Of a stretch of DNA of 64,000 nucleotides, positions 13,401 through 25,555 are shown one piece after another. How positions within the stretch are numbered: the stretch's first letter is position 1; the number at the start of each line of letters is the position of its first letter. This DNA comes from Sipunculus nudus (taxonomy: Eukaryota; Annelida; Sipuncula; Golfingiida; Sipunculidae). The translations under genes and the position numbers were made by a program. The DNA is taken from assembly GCA_026874595.1 (NCBI GenBank), contig CM049307.1, positions 31,855,862 through 31,919,861 on the forward strand, written 5' to 3'. Under the pieces are notes generated by a model. The model ran no database searches. It was not told where the DNA came from and was given only the letters and a program-made list of their open reading frames with translations.

Positions 13401-13789
13401 AGAAGGGTATGCGTTCATCTCCGGGTGATCGTCAGATAACTGACGCTTGTTGGGGACCCAGCTACAACTGTTACTGTCTTTTTACACGGTTTGGTAGTTT
13501 CAAGTGGAGGCGTTTCGAAATTAATGCTCTTCGCCTGTTTAATACGACTATTGACTTGTCGCTTTTGTGGTGCAGGATGCTGTATTTTTTCTCCATACAG
13601 AGGTTACATTGATCCGAGGTGCGTTTCATTTTGTTATAGTGTTGGATTATTTCCCAGGTGGTAGAATATTTTATTTGCTTTCTCTTTAGGGTCCAAATGT
13701 GCTTCGAAAATTATGTTTCTTTTTCGTAACGTTCCCTGTGGAATGATTTGTTGTACCTCAGTGACCTAGAAAAAACTTGAACACCGAAA
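10494..13789. other. Intergenic stretch, no recognised gene
   Basis: AT-rich sequence without a convincing exon. A hAT-style end (CAGGGGCGTA) follows the TA array at about 10496. There is a tandem duplication at 11326-11433. Any 5' exon of the GPCR would have to lie in the first part of this stretch, but I could not identify one. Confidence 0.45.
11326..11433. repeat. 54-bp tandem duplication
   Basis: Two near-identical copies of a unit beginning CTTCAGTGCACATAATCTGC lie 54 bp apart (starts 11326 and 11380). They differ at only a few bases, so the duplication looks recent. Confidence 0.85.
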
Positions 13790-14700
13790 GCATTGGCCTA
13801 TACCGCGACAACGGTCTAGCTGTTTTACGATCAGCATCAGGTATAGTGAAGCGGGCGGAACTAAAAAAAATATTGATAAAACTATTCCAGGAGAACGGCC
13901 TAAAAATCACCAAACTAATTTAAAATCAGCAAAGTTCCTTGATGTCAACCTTGACCTCCAACTGGACAAACCAAACTACATAGAAAACCCAACGACAAAC
14001 CTGTCTACATAAACTGCAAATCAGTAAGATCTATCAGTAAGAACTTGCCGCAGGCAATCTGGAAAAAAACTCACATTATTATCATCAAGCAAAGAAATAT
14101 TTGAAGATGCCGCTCAAATCTATAATTCAGTCTTAAGGGAAGCCGGGTACAATGAAAGCGTCCAATACAGTGCAGGAAACGGCAGTAAGGGGCAATAAAA
14201 AAAGAAAAGTAACAGAACTAGAAAGATAATTTGTTATAACCGTCCATACAGCAAGAATGTCAAAACAAATGTCGGCTCGCAAATCTTAAACTGATAAAAA
14301 ACACTTCTCATGGAATAACAAACTACACAAAATCTTCATAAAAAACTTCATCAAAAATACAATCAAAATCAGTTACAGTTGCATGAAAAATATGATGCAA
14401 ATAAATCAGCCCATAACAAAAAAAAATCACTGCAAACAATAACCAAGTAACCAGCGAAAAAAACTGCAACTTTAGAGTGAAAAACACATGTCCCTTAGAC
14501 GGGATTTGCCTTGCTAGCAATATTGTTTACAAAGTGACGGTCAAGACCGAACACCAAACCGCTCAATATTTCGGGATTAGAAAGTGGCCTATTCAAAACT
14601 CGGTACAACAAGCACAACAAATCATTCCGCAGTGAACTTCTAGGAAAAAGAAACAGTTTTACATCACGAATGACCACATATAACAAGGTCGTTTACAAGA
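13790..14700 (+). mobile_element. Degenerate Penelope-like retroelement fragment
   Basis: Translating the plus strand across several frames recovers, in the expected order, pieces typical of Penelope-like elements. These are a reverse-transcriptase tail beginning GLYRDNGLAVL (about 13793), a KFLDVNLDLQ segment (about 13950), YSKNVKTNVG (about 14245), YSCMKNMMQII (about 14375), the CPLDGICLASNIVYK block (about 14490) that precedes the GIY-YIG endonuclease, and KHNKSFRSE (about 14608). Frameshifts and stop codons interrupt the frames, so the copy is dead and truncated at the 5' side. The insertion ends are not clear. Confidence 0.75.
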
Positions 14701-15297
14701 CTTGTCAAGAAATTGTTACGACTTCCCTAGTACTTGTGACTACAGAGCTTAATTTTTTAACATTAAAAAAAAAAAAGTGTCACGACTTCTAAGTGCTCAA
14801 GTCATTGCTACGAACAATGCCGAATGTTCAAGACATCATGTACGATATTCCCACGACTTCTCTACGAATTATAATAGTGTCAGTTCGTGGTGATTCGTCA
14901 CCAAATTCGTAGAAGAAGGAAGGGTCCTTCATGAAGCGCTTCGGTGCTTCTCTGTTCGTTGTCGTTTTTTTTAATCAATTCCTCACGCAAGATCAAGGTC
15001 ATAGTCTTCTGTAATGTATTGTCAACATCATACGACTCCTGGGACCTTAGACAGCCATCACATATTTGCCAGAACTTAGTGATCCACCAGCTGGAAATCT
15101 TATAATTTAAGTAACCTGATAGCCAAATTCTTTTTTTAACTCATGAAAAAGAACCTGTGTATCAGACACGTTTAATATCCACACAATCGAAGTAAAACTG
15201 TAAAACTGCTCCATCGCTGTTATAAGGTTGAATTACGTTGAGATAAGTATGCAGGTACAGCGTCAAATCAAACTTTTAACAGTTTGTACCTTTAAAG
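14701..15297. other. Gene-free stretch after the retroelement
   Basis: No open frame with family character on either strand. It may include the 3' tail of the Penelope-like element. Confidence 0.4.
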
Positions 15298-15504
15298 TTT
15301 TATTGTAATTCAAACACGATGACTATGAGAATAACAAAAGAAATACAATATCACCCATTGTCATCAGTTACGAGAATTGTTTCCATGGTAACATCATTGA
15401 TCAGGTTTTGATGAAAACTAATCAGAAACATCGCACGAAAATTTCTGGAACAAAGTAATCAACAACTCTACCTTCAAACTATAACTGTATACGAGTATTA
15501 CTTT

Positions 15505-16238
15505 CTAATATTGATGACAAATGTCACCAGTAATAAGAATAAGCAGGAGCCATGTTTGATAAGAAATTGTGAAGGGGACAATCAAAAGGGCTACGGCCTC
15601 AGAGCCCCCAACCAAAAATAAAAGAATCACTCCCACCACGTGCAGTGTTTTATAGTCAAATGACCAATCTATGGTGCCACCTAACGGAGGCATCGGATTT
15701 ATAATTAAACAGCAAATTGTTTGGTACCTGATATCAGCCATCTCTTTTCGGTGATAAAACGTTATCAAAAGCATATGTCTTTGTTATTCTTTATCTTAAG
15801 CCGCATTCTTGTGAGCCACCACACCACATATCATGTAATTGATTAGACATTTCATTATACAAAAATGATTGCTATATTTTCAGCATATTTTACATAATTT
15901 ATACTTGATTTTTAAAGCAATTTCTAACCTTTATGACAACTGCACCAGCAACATCCTAAATTCTCACTTCGTGAGATGCATAATTGAAATAGGATCATAG
16001 AGGAAAACATTACAAAACTATATACTGACTGACGACATCATCTTGACGTTTAAAAACTATGTTTTACTCCATAAAAATTGAGGGGAACAAAAGGTAATTT
16101 GTCCTCCATCTCTTAAATGTAACATATTCCCCCGGAAACAAGGCCCATGAGAATAAGAACAAATCAAGGTTAAAGTAACTTACCTTTCAGAAGAAGATTC
16201 GCCAGGAAGGCGTACCTGTTTAACCGACTCACAGCCAT
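15505..16238 (-). CDS. Possible small two-exon membrane protein
   Basis: I do not recognise the family. Proposed exons: 16238-16184, starting MAVSRLNRYAFLANLLLK and ending in a strong donor (GTAAGT), and 15680-15505, after an acceptor at CTCCGTTAG. The junction keeps frame (phase 1) and gives about 76 residues. Exon 2 encodes two hydrophobic stretches (around VVGVILLFLVGG and TWLLLILITG), consistent with an integral membrane protein. A minus-strand AATAAA at plus 15303-15298 lies about 200 bp past the stop. Coding status rests on the splice signals and the hydrophobic pattern only. The second exon could end earlier at an unseen donor, or the open frame could be chance. Confidence 0.35.
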
Positions 16239-18519
16239 TTCGACCCTGTCACTAAGACGTCTTCAGGAATAAGCACTGTCGGGATGTAGGGCCAGCAGAT
16301 CCAGGAAAGTGAGAAGACCGACGCTCAACCAATCAGCGTAGAGACTCGAGTAAAGCTCAGTCCTCAAAACATTCAAGCTGCAGTATCAGGGGCGTAGCCA
16401 GGAGGCTGCCACATGGGGCCATGTCCCCCTCTCCACTTTGCATGTAACATTGATGGAAAACTTTCCATGTACTAAATATCTGAGAAGAAAATCGTTTTAT
16501 CGAAAATGTTTGCATCAAATTTCATCACTGTACACTTTCATCTGCATCTAACAATATAATACACAGAAAGATATCTATCTTAGGATTTTTTTTTTTTTAT
16601 TTCAAAATGCCATAGGATAACTAATAAAATGAAGATAATGAACAATGCATCCCAAACAAATGATTAATGAATTACCTTTTTCTTTTGTGTTGAGTCATAA
16701 AATGTAACAAGAACATTGGGGTTTTAGACTCAGAACCTTGTTGCTTTTCTTAAGTACTTAAATGCTGTTTTAATTGCATCTGTTTATTATGTTCTTTTTT
16801 CTTAAATGACTATTGAAATAATTTGGCCATTGTTGTTTCTGTTCTTACCATGTTTGCTTGCTTTGAATATTTTTTGTGTCAGGTAGGCCCGAATAAACTA
16901 TTAGTTGTTAACGAATGCATGAATACTGTTTCATTTATCACTCCCCAAGCAGCAGCTTTATATGTTATTCAGTTTTAAATATTTCCTACCTTCTATTGAC
17001 TGTGTGTTTGAAATCATAGGAGTTTTCCTAATCTTGTTGATTTTATAAAAAAAATGTTATTCTTTGTGCAATATTTTTTTTAGGATTGACACTTGTTAAC
17101 AGCTCAACCTTGAATCCTTGCTTTTCTCTTACTGTCTTATGGGAAATGTTCACAAATGAACTTCGAGTCCTTAGTCTTTGTAAAAATGATGATAATACTT
17201 GAAGTCATTTAGCTAGCTTTAGTAATTAGAGGCATCGAGTGAGGACAACAGGATATGTTGGAGGTGGGGAGGTCGTACTTTTCAATGTGCGTTCACACTT
17301 ATTTCATGATATATAAACGTGTTACCACTGCTTGGACCCGGATAAATATGGCACAAATTTGGTATTAACAAAACGAGTGGTGGCTCGACAGTATTTGAGG
17401 GGGTTGACATTGTTGGTTTTGCTTTGAAGACGTCATTCTCCAGTTTTTAAAATATGTCTGTGGTGAGGCCGCTTTTTTTATTGCGAGTGTGAGTTGGAGA
17501 GAAAAGGGTACGAGGCATTCAGTTGTAATGTAAGCTTTTACCGCCCGCTACGGCCTGCAATATTAGGACAATGTGTAACCAAGGACACAGACATGACCAC
17601 CTTTAGCAATATCATTTCATAAGATATATATACAATTCACGGGAATATCTAAAAAATGGGTATCCTTATTTACAAACCATGACGGTCCCTATTTTTTATG
17701 ATTTATATATTCTGTCTATAGAAACATTAAAAAAAAGGATGTATTTGAGTCTCAGTTTCCCTAGTTCTTAGCGGAGGCAGTATATGTCACTTACGTAGAC
17801 GTGATGGGAGCCATATCATTAAATAAACCAGCTCTTCAATGACTGCTCCGCCTTTTTCTGACGTTATATATTACCTGTTTTCCTATTTTGTATTTAGAAT
17901 CATCCTGCTCATGATCAAATTAAACAATAATGATACCAATTAAATGATTTTGATACATTTCCAGCATTCACAGATATATCTTTGTATGCAGACTGTAGAA
18001 ATGCTGAGCTTCAGTGATGCATGTATGCCATCCTTCAGTCTGGCGTAACAAGGCAGGAACAATAACCACTAAATCTTGGGTGTCTGTACTTTACATCAAT
18101 ACAGGTTTGATATGATGAACTCTCCTCGAAAACTCGAATATATCCTGACACTTTTTCTGTGGACTATTAAGCGAAAACTACACAAATAAAATACACACCT
18201 AGAAGTCTTATGTGATAACCGCACATATGATTACCAGTGAGTAATGAAATTTGGGAAATATGTCTGACTAATATATACTTTATTCACTGCCATCTTGTAA
18301 ATTTGAAACAACATTCAGCCAATCAGTTTCCTTTAAAAATGCCTTTAAAAAATTTTAAAATTTTCACCATACGTGATGCTCAGTTTTAATTACATATCCA
18401 AACACAGTTGCTAAATTTCGCTTAATGAGCGCTTAATTTCGCTAAATTAAACCGAACGCATTGCCATGGCATATATTTTCTTATCGACAATGTTAAGATA
18501 TGCTCCCTGCAAGGAACAG
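16239..18519. other. Intergenic stretch, no recognised gene
   Basis: AT-rich, without convincing exons. A single hAT-style terminus (CAGGGGCGTAGCCAGG) lies at about 16387, with no matching end identified. Confidence 0.45.
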
Positions 18520-20345
18520 GTTAAGACCAGGGTCATCACGTACATTTTGAGGGAATCAAAGTACTATGGTCATCACATCAATTGGAAAGAAACAGGTACA
18601 AGGGTCATTTTGTAAATTTTGAAGGAATCAGGTACCAGGGTCATCAGGTAAACTTTGAAAGAACATTTACCAGTGTCATCACGTAACTTTTGAAGGAATT
18701 AGGTACCAAGGTCATCACGTACATTTTGAAGAATCAAGTGCCAGGCTCATCATGTAAATTTTGAAAGAAAAAGGTACCAGGTTCATCACGTTAACGTATA
18801 ATGGAACATGTACCAGTGTCATCACGTAAATTGTAAAGGAATCAGGTACAAGGGTCATCTTGTACAGTTTGAAGGAATCACGTACCGGGCTCATCATGTA
18901 AACTTAGAAAGGAACATGTATTATGGTCATCACGTAAATTTTGAAGAAAAACAGGTGTCAGGGTCATCACTTATTTTGGAAGGATTCAAGTACCAGGTTC
19001 ATCATGCAAATTTTGAAAAAAAGGGAACCAGGTTCATCACGTAAATTTTGAAGCAAACAGGTACCAGGGTCATCATGTAAATTTGAAGGAATATGGTACC
19101 AGGGTCATCACGTTCATTTAGTACTAGGACCAATACGTAAACTTTGCAAGAAACATGTACCATGGCCATCACGTGCATTTTTAAAGGAATCAAGTACCAG
19201 GGTCATCAGGTACATCTGGAAGGAATCAAGTACCAGTGTCATCACGTAAATTTTGAAAGAAAGATGTGTCAGGGTCATCACTTACTTTGGAAGGATTCAA
19301 GTACCAGGCTCATCATGCAAATTTTGAAAGACACAGGTACCATGGTCATCATGTATACTTTAAAAGTAACAGGTACAGGGTCATCACGTACAGTTTGAAG
19401 AATAAGGTACCAGGGTCATCACGTACATTTTGAAGAAATCAAGTACCATGTTCATTTGGTACACTTTGAAAGAAACATATACCAGGGTCATCATGAACAT
19501 TTTGAAAGAAACAGGTACCAGGGTCAGCATGTACACTTTGAAAGAAACAAATACCAGGGTCACCAAGTACATTTTGAAAGAAACAGGTACAGGATTATCA
19601 CGTGCAGTTTGAAGGAATCAAGAAATAGGCTCATCACGTAAACTTAGAAAGAAACATTTACTATGGTCATCACGTAAATTTTGAAGGAAACAGGTGCCAG
19701 GGTCATCACGTACTTTGGAAGGATTCAAGTACCAGGTTCATCATGCAAATTTTGAAAGACACAGGTACCAGGGTCATCATGTATACTTGAAAAGTAACAG
19801 GTACAGGGTCATCACGTACAGTTTGAAGGAATAAGGTACCAGGGTCATCACGTACATTTTAAAGAAATCAAGTACCATGTTCATTTAGTACTCTTTGAAA
19901 GAAACATATACCAGGGTCATCATGAACATTTTGAAAGAAACAGGTACCAGGGTCATCATGTACACTTTGAAAGAAACAAATACCAGGGTCATCAAGTACA
20001 TTTTGAAAGAAATAGGTACAGGATTATCACGTGCAGTTTAAAGGAATCAAGACACAGGCTCATCACGTAAACTTAGAAAGAAACATTTACTATGGTCATC
20101 ACGTAAATTTTGAAGGAAACAGGTGCCAGGGTCATCACGTACTTTGGAAGGATTCAAGTACCAGGCTCATCATGCAATTTTTGAAAGACACAGGTACCAG
20201 GGTCATCATGTATACTTTAAAAGTAACAGGTACAGGGTCATCATGTACATTTTAAAGAAATCAGGTACCATGTTCATTTAGTACACTTTGAAAGAAACAT
20301 ATACCAGGGTATCATGAACATTTTGAAAGAAACAGGTACCAGGGT
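18520..20345. repeat. 36-bp minisatellite with about 429-bp higher-order repeat
   Basis: About 50 tandem copies of a unit close to 36 bp, with core CAGGTACCAGGGTCATCACG followed by an AAATTTTGAAAGAAA-like half. Because 36 is a multiple of three, frames stay open across several units and read as 12-residue repeats (for example YQGHHVNFERNK). There are no start, promoter or splice signals, so I treat it as non-coding. A marker variant (GTGYCAG followed by a TACTTTGGAAGGATTC unit) recurs at 19266, 19694 and 20123, revealing a higher-order period of 428-429 bp, about 12 units. Confidence 0.95.
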
Positions 20346-20616
20346 ATTTGTTTTAGAACCCTTTATTCATAATATAATATACTGAACAGTTACTGAGGAG
20401 GAATATAACGATATCATGCATCTACCCTGCCTTGAATACGTTAATGTTTCAAACAGACACGTTTGCGTTATTTTTCCTTGTAAGGCTCTAAGCTCTTCGG
20501 ATAGGAATTATAAAGAAACATAGGCATGTCAGATGATATACAGGTTGTGACAAGAAGGAAGCCTAAACCTTGTTTTCATGTTAAAATATGAGTAATATTG
20601 TTTATTCTACGAAAAA

Positions 20617-20620
<4 letters not shown>

Positions 20621-20665
<45 letters not shown>

Positions 20666-20666
20666 G
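20621..20666. repeat. Compound (CT)n(CA)n microsatellite
   Basis: A CT tract runs into a CA tract. It abuts the stop codon or donor of the signal-peptide exon on the opposite strand. Confidence 0.9.
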
Positions 20667-20667
20667 A

Positions 20668-20841
20668 CTACAAACCTTTGATTTTTGCCAGCTCCTCTTC
20701 AATGTACTTGAGATCAGCAGCCACGGCCTTCATTTCTTTTTTACTCGTCTTACGGTATTCTCCACATTCTGGAGCAGCCTCCAGTACCAGGAGAATAGTA
20801 CACGATAAGACAGCTAGGATAATCAGCCAGTTGGACGCCAT
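20668..20841 (-). CDS. Short secreted protein or first exon of a secreted protein
   Basis: The minus-strand ATG at 20841 opens a 57-residue frame. It starts MASNWLIILAVLSCTILLVL, a clear signal peptide, with likely cleavage around EAA-PE. A short charged segment with heptad-like character follows (KKEMKAVAADLKYIEEELAKIK). The frame ends in TAG at 20668, but a possible donor (AAAG|GTTTGT, exon end 20676, phase 1) would make it the first exon of a longer protein. Signal peptide plus coiled coil is a common opening for molluscan collagen/C1q-type proteins. No following exon was recognised before the 36-bp minisatellite. Confidence 0.5.
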   Translation of the reverse strand: MASNWLIILAVLSCTILLVLEAAPECGEYRKTSKKEMKAVAADLKYIEEELAKIKGL

Positions 20842-23829
20842 CTTAGATCTGGAGTCTGTTTATAATGGTGCCAGGAACAACCGGGGATAGGGAGCCCTTT
20901 CATGGATGCTTGCACCCACAACACTCGTGACCTATGAATATTATTGATTGATATCATCATGTTCAGCTTGACTGATATATGTATGACCAGTAGAGTGTGA
21001 AAGGATAATAAATGTCAGGATGTTTAGAAAACAAACGGACAGTCACCAAGTGTTTGTTTGATCTTGTCGTGAAGGGACTCGGTGTGTCTGTACTACATAG
21101 GGTGTGTCACTTTACAGAGCAATATTTTAAATTTTGTGTCGTAGTATATTCATGTTTATAAATATGATGCAGCATTGTAAAAGTTATATCATCACCAATG
21201 TGAGAATCTAACATGTTAAAACTGCGCCGTTAAGAAGATATATAGGATTTTATGAATTAATTTACAGAACGTATAAAATATATTAATTTAATCAAATATT
21301 ACAGCTAAATTAATACAATAATTTTCAAGAAGACATTTACCTATATATCGAGTTTCTTTCATACTGTCGTTTTTGTATATTGATCGGGGATTGTGTTTTT
21401 TTTTAAAACAGCTGTTCAAGAATGCTCTGGGAAGATATCGTAATAAATTGATACGGAATCTGTTAAGCATATGTGTATGCGTAATTTAAAAAATACCAAA
21501 CGATCGAACAGAAACATTATCCGTGCAAAACGAGGAAATATTCTTTGTTTCATCTATGTCCTTGACAGAGCTTCCATTGTCACTCCAATGTTTGCTTTCG
21601 GAACTCCCTGCCGATGTAGGGACAACACTACCGGAACAGTGAAGAGAGATAGAGATATATAGATTCCATAAATTTGCATGACGTCTACCATGGTCCTTTA
21701 TATATATATAAAAATTTTTACCATTTTCTTTTATTTAGTCCGTTACACCTTTCCTAATCATTCATCAACAATCCAATTATATAATACTCACAGAAAAAAA
21801 AATGTAAAATACTTGCATTAGTTTGAAAATTCGATTATGAGTTCCTGACAATAAAGTGATTGTTGTCTCTTTTTTTGCATCAGATGAGGAGACAATGAAT
21901 GAACTTAGATAACTCTAAAATAATTTTTTTTAATACTTAGATTGCTCACCATTACTTAGGATCAAGCTCTCTTGATTCACAAAACGATTTATGTGTTCAA
22001 TTGTACTCAGATATCCTAAATCGAACACCACCACCCATACAACTTATGCCACTTACACCTTCGGCTGACAATCAATACACGAATAAAGAGGAATAAAGTA
22101 TTACAAAATATATAAAAATCTACACATCTTTAGGTGGCATGAACTTTTATATGTCCAAGAATAAGGGGGTGCAAAGTGATCTTTACATGTCTGTCTGATA
22201 TTTTAGGACAAGATTCCTGATATAAATAGATTTTTTCATGTGTTTCTTCAGCCCAAGTAATATTCAGTTTTTTTATAAACATCTTCAAGATATGTCCTGT
22301 GTTCCTATCTTTGCCGCACATCATGCTTTGCTTGCCTCTGTCTGCCTGATAGGTCTTCCAGGTATCCAAACATGACGCTTAAAATAGTAACACCGGAGGA
22401 TATACTGAAAGTTTGTAAAAAGTACTGATCTTGGAAAACAGATAAATAAATGATCCCTACTTCTGGCAGCAAGATGGGCTTCATGTATATAGGAAGCATC
22501 ATTCTTTTCTGGGATGCCGATTACAAAGAAACTTTCAAACCCTATGATGGCAACATGAGTCGGATGAATGTGACAAACGCTAATGTACAGTCTAATTACC
22601 AAATAGCTTGTTCATTGTGAGTTCTTAATGGGTTCTTGATAAATAATAAGAATGTCAGTAAGTGATTATAAATATCCTGTTTTAAGCGTTAAATAAAATT
22701 TGAGGTGATAGAACAAAGCATTGATAGTTTTGAGCGTTTCAATAAGATACAAAAATCAAAATTTTAATACAGTGTGGACATTTCAATACACCAATAGGCG
22801 GCCTATTAAAAAACATGCTCTAATATATCAACATTGTGAAAATCCGATGTTTTTAACAATTTAGACGCATCATGCAGAAACACCAGGGCAACCGGTCTCA
22901 CTGGCAAGAATTACTTGCCCTAATATATATTTTCTAATTTATCAAACAGTTACCACGAACGTAGGCAATAATAAACAGTATGGATTTCCTATATGTATCT
23001 AACATATACAGTATGTACCAAACGAGAGTGTCTGAAAAAATGGTAGAGAAAACCTAATGTATTTTAAGAGTACATATCCTTCAGTATCGTCATGGAAAAT
23101 AGTTGCAGCGAGTAAGAATTTCTTATCGTTATAAAATGTTATTGGTAAAATATGCAAAAAGAAAAAACATTGCTTATTCAGGAAATTATATTTTGTTTTA
23201 CAATAAATTGCCATCAATGAAATATAGATAATAATGTAAGTCAAACACAAATTAACATGTTTCTTTTATTTTGTAAATGACCTTAAATTTGGATTCAGAG
23301 AATGAAGTCTCCATTAACTGCATGGGGTCGTGACCTCAAGCACTAGTGTGGCTTAAATACTTCTATAATTGGATAATTTTAGAAAACGTTTACTTAAGAG
23401 TGGAGACAGGGATTGTCTTTAAATTTTGCATGTCTTGTACAGCTTTATTTTATACGAAAGACCGGTTGCGCCATCTACACTCATTTATCTTTTTTGGTGT
23501 TGTTTATCACACTTTCACTGCTACTGAACAAATTTTTGAGCAACAAGAGCTAAACATTAATTTGATCTATTACTTTGAAATGTGGCATGTGCATAAATTT
23601 GGGTCAGAGTCTTATGCTGGATTGCTATATATTTAACAAGCCATGTAGCATGTCGGGATATGTTGATCAGAAAAAGAGGGTTTATTTTAAAGTTTGGTAT
23701 GGGGATACTACGGCGTCCCTGATGTCAGGAATTTCTTGTTTCAATGTTGGTGTTGTAGGGCATGTGTCTCTGTGAACGAAAACGCCAAGAAAAAAAATGA
23801 GAATATTTTTATATTTATTGATAATAACA
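20842..23829. other. Intergenic stretch, no recognised gene
   Basis: AT-rich. Slightly protein-like open frames occur near 22320-22620 on both strands, but they show no motif, start context or splice signals that I trust. Confidence 0.4.
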
Positions 23830-24235
23830 CTATAGAGTCACAATAACACCATAGAGGAATACATCAGCTGAAGAAGAGCAACATATATATAAAACTTGAT
23901 CATCCTCCGGGCACAGTCCTCTGTTCTGCTCCTCAGTCCAGCATTCTCGGATGATGTAGAAACATGTATCATGTTTTCCCCGTCTTGTCACTTGCGAAGA
24001 TTCTTTAATTCATCTTGGTCTGATGACGTTTTCACGGTGTAATACTTCAAAATTAACAAAATTTAGGAAATTCACATTTATCTCAGGCGATTGTTTGATG
24101 ATATCCATGTTCTGTCTTGTTCGTAAGATGATACTCTGCCATGCATTATCAGTTTTATTTTCTTGATAATCCCGACTTGCCCTGACTTCCCTCTTGGCCC
24201 CCGTGGTCCTCTCGGTCCTGGCGTGCCGGCCACTG
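23830..24235 (-). CDS. Orphan collagen-like exon and following Cys-rich open segment (partial gene)
   Basis: After a strong acceptor (TTCTCCACAG) the minus strand reads, from 24235, AGTPGPRGPRGPRGKSGQVG. That is six consecutive Gly-X-Y triplets rich in Pro-Arg, the signature of a collagen-like helix; it enters in phase 1. The frame then runs to a stop near 24082. A second open segment (about 23985-23830), in another frame, has regularly placed cysteines (TCFYIIRECW, GLCPEDD, YICC) and ends in TAG at 23830. Whether the two segments are joined by splicing is unknown; I found no good donor between them. The 5' exon was not found. This could be a remnant or part of a small collagen-domain secreted protein. 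Confidence 0.4.
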
Positions 24236-24466
24236 TGGAGAACGAGTCAACATTCATTATATTGTGACGAAAACAATAATACTCAGAATACAGAATTAAT
24301 AAATACCGCGTTATACGTAACAGTCATTCCTCAATCATATATCAGTATTTCCTGTTATCACCATAAACACCCAACTTACATAATAGAGAAAATGTATTCA
24401 ATGTTCCTTAAATCCTTTCCAGAGACATTTTGCCAATGTACTTGATGTAGTAACTTGACATGCATT

Positions 24467-24525
24467 ATATAATATAATATAATATATCATAATATAGTAA
24501 AATATAATATAATATAATATAATAT
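24467..24525. repeat. ATAAT-type microsatellite
   Basis: Interrupted pentanucleotide repeat of the form AATAT. Confidence 0.85.
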
Positions 24526-25387
24526 GCACAAGCAAATATGTATTGACTAATGACCGTTTCTGGCTGCCATTTTGTATGCATATAAGTGAACGTGTCCTCG
24601 TGTTCCCTTACAGGTAACCATGGTATCTAGTGCCCTTTTAGAATGATTCTCTAGTCTTTACTCAGGGTATCAGGAAGGTTTCCATTATACTATAGCTACA
24701 TGTCAAAATGTTCGATGCCAGATTTTTCTTGGAATTTCAGAAGTTATATATATATACGAGCTTAGCAATAATAATACGAATATTATTTATCCCAAACCCA
24801 TTTATCTAAATCGAAACTTTTAACAGGATATTTCTAAGTGAAATAAAATTGTCGAACGTTAACGTTAATTTGAAGGTCATGTATATTTAGCAAAAAAATT
24901 GTATATAAACAGGTATTCTTGGTAAATTGGTGCATCAATTAACCAATATGTGTAAAAACTCTGCCTTTGTCAATACAAACACACACACACGGCCACTGCT
25001 GCATGGTGCCAGGGGTATCGTGTATATATATGTCAGGAGCTGTGTAACTGTTTATAATATTTTATTTTTTTAATATTATTTTTTATAATATTTTATTTTT
25101 TTTTATTTTGTTGTCATACGCAAGAAACCGGCCAATGATGGGCTGCAATTCTTCTCACCTGTCTCCATTTTCAATCTAATTTCAATTTAATCTCGCTGCT
25201 CGCTATTGGTTGGATTAACATCGTATGCTACAGTGACTTCCATCTCTCTCTCTATATATATGTGTGTGAATCAGAATAAATCAACGGAAATGTAATTTTA
25301 TTCATTGGAATTCTTCTTCTGTGGTGTGCCAGCAGTGGTCTCGTGGAAGATCCCTTAAGGGGAAAGCATGTATTGAACCCAAGATCC

Positions 25388-25388
<1 letters not shown>

Positions 25389-25428
<40 letters not shown>
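25389..25428. repeat. (TA)n microsatellite
   Basis: Pure TA tract of about 40 bp. Confidence 0.95.
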
Positions 25429-25433
<5 letters not shown>

Positions 25434-25505
25434 TATGATATATATTCATATATATACAGAGGTAGAATAATACAGGACTGTAGCCGCCCAAGGATGAAGG
25501 GATTT

Positions 25506-25510
<5 letters not shown>

Positions 25511-25546
<36 letters not shown>
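25511..25546. repeat. (TA)n microsatellite
   Basis: Pure TA tract of about 36 bp, 80 bp from the previous array. Confidence 0.95.

Positions 25547-25555
<9 letters not shown>

Noticed and set aside
18715-20255. Several open frames of 60-84 codons reading 12-residue repeats
   Set aside because: They follow from a repeat unit divisible by three; no promoter, splice or termination context, and frames open on both strands.
22130-22620. Protein-looking frames on both strands
   Set aside because: Conflicting frames, no motif, no reliable start or splice sites; the plus frame from 22452 (MIPTSGSKMGFMYIGS) is short and unrecognised.
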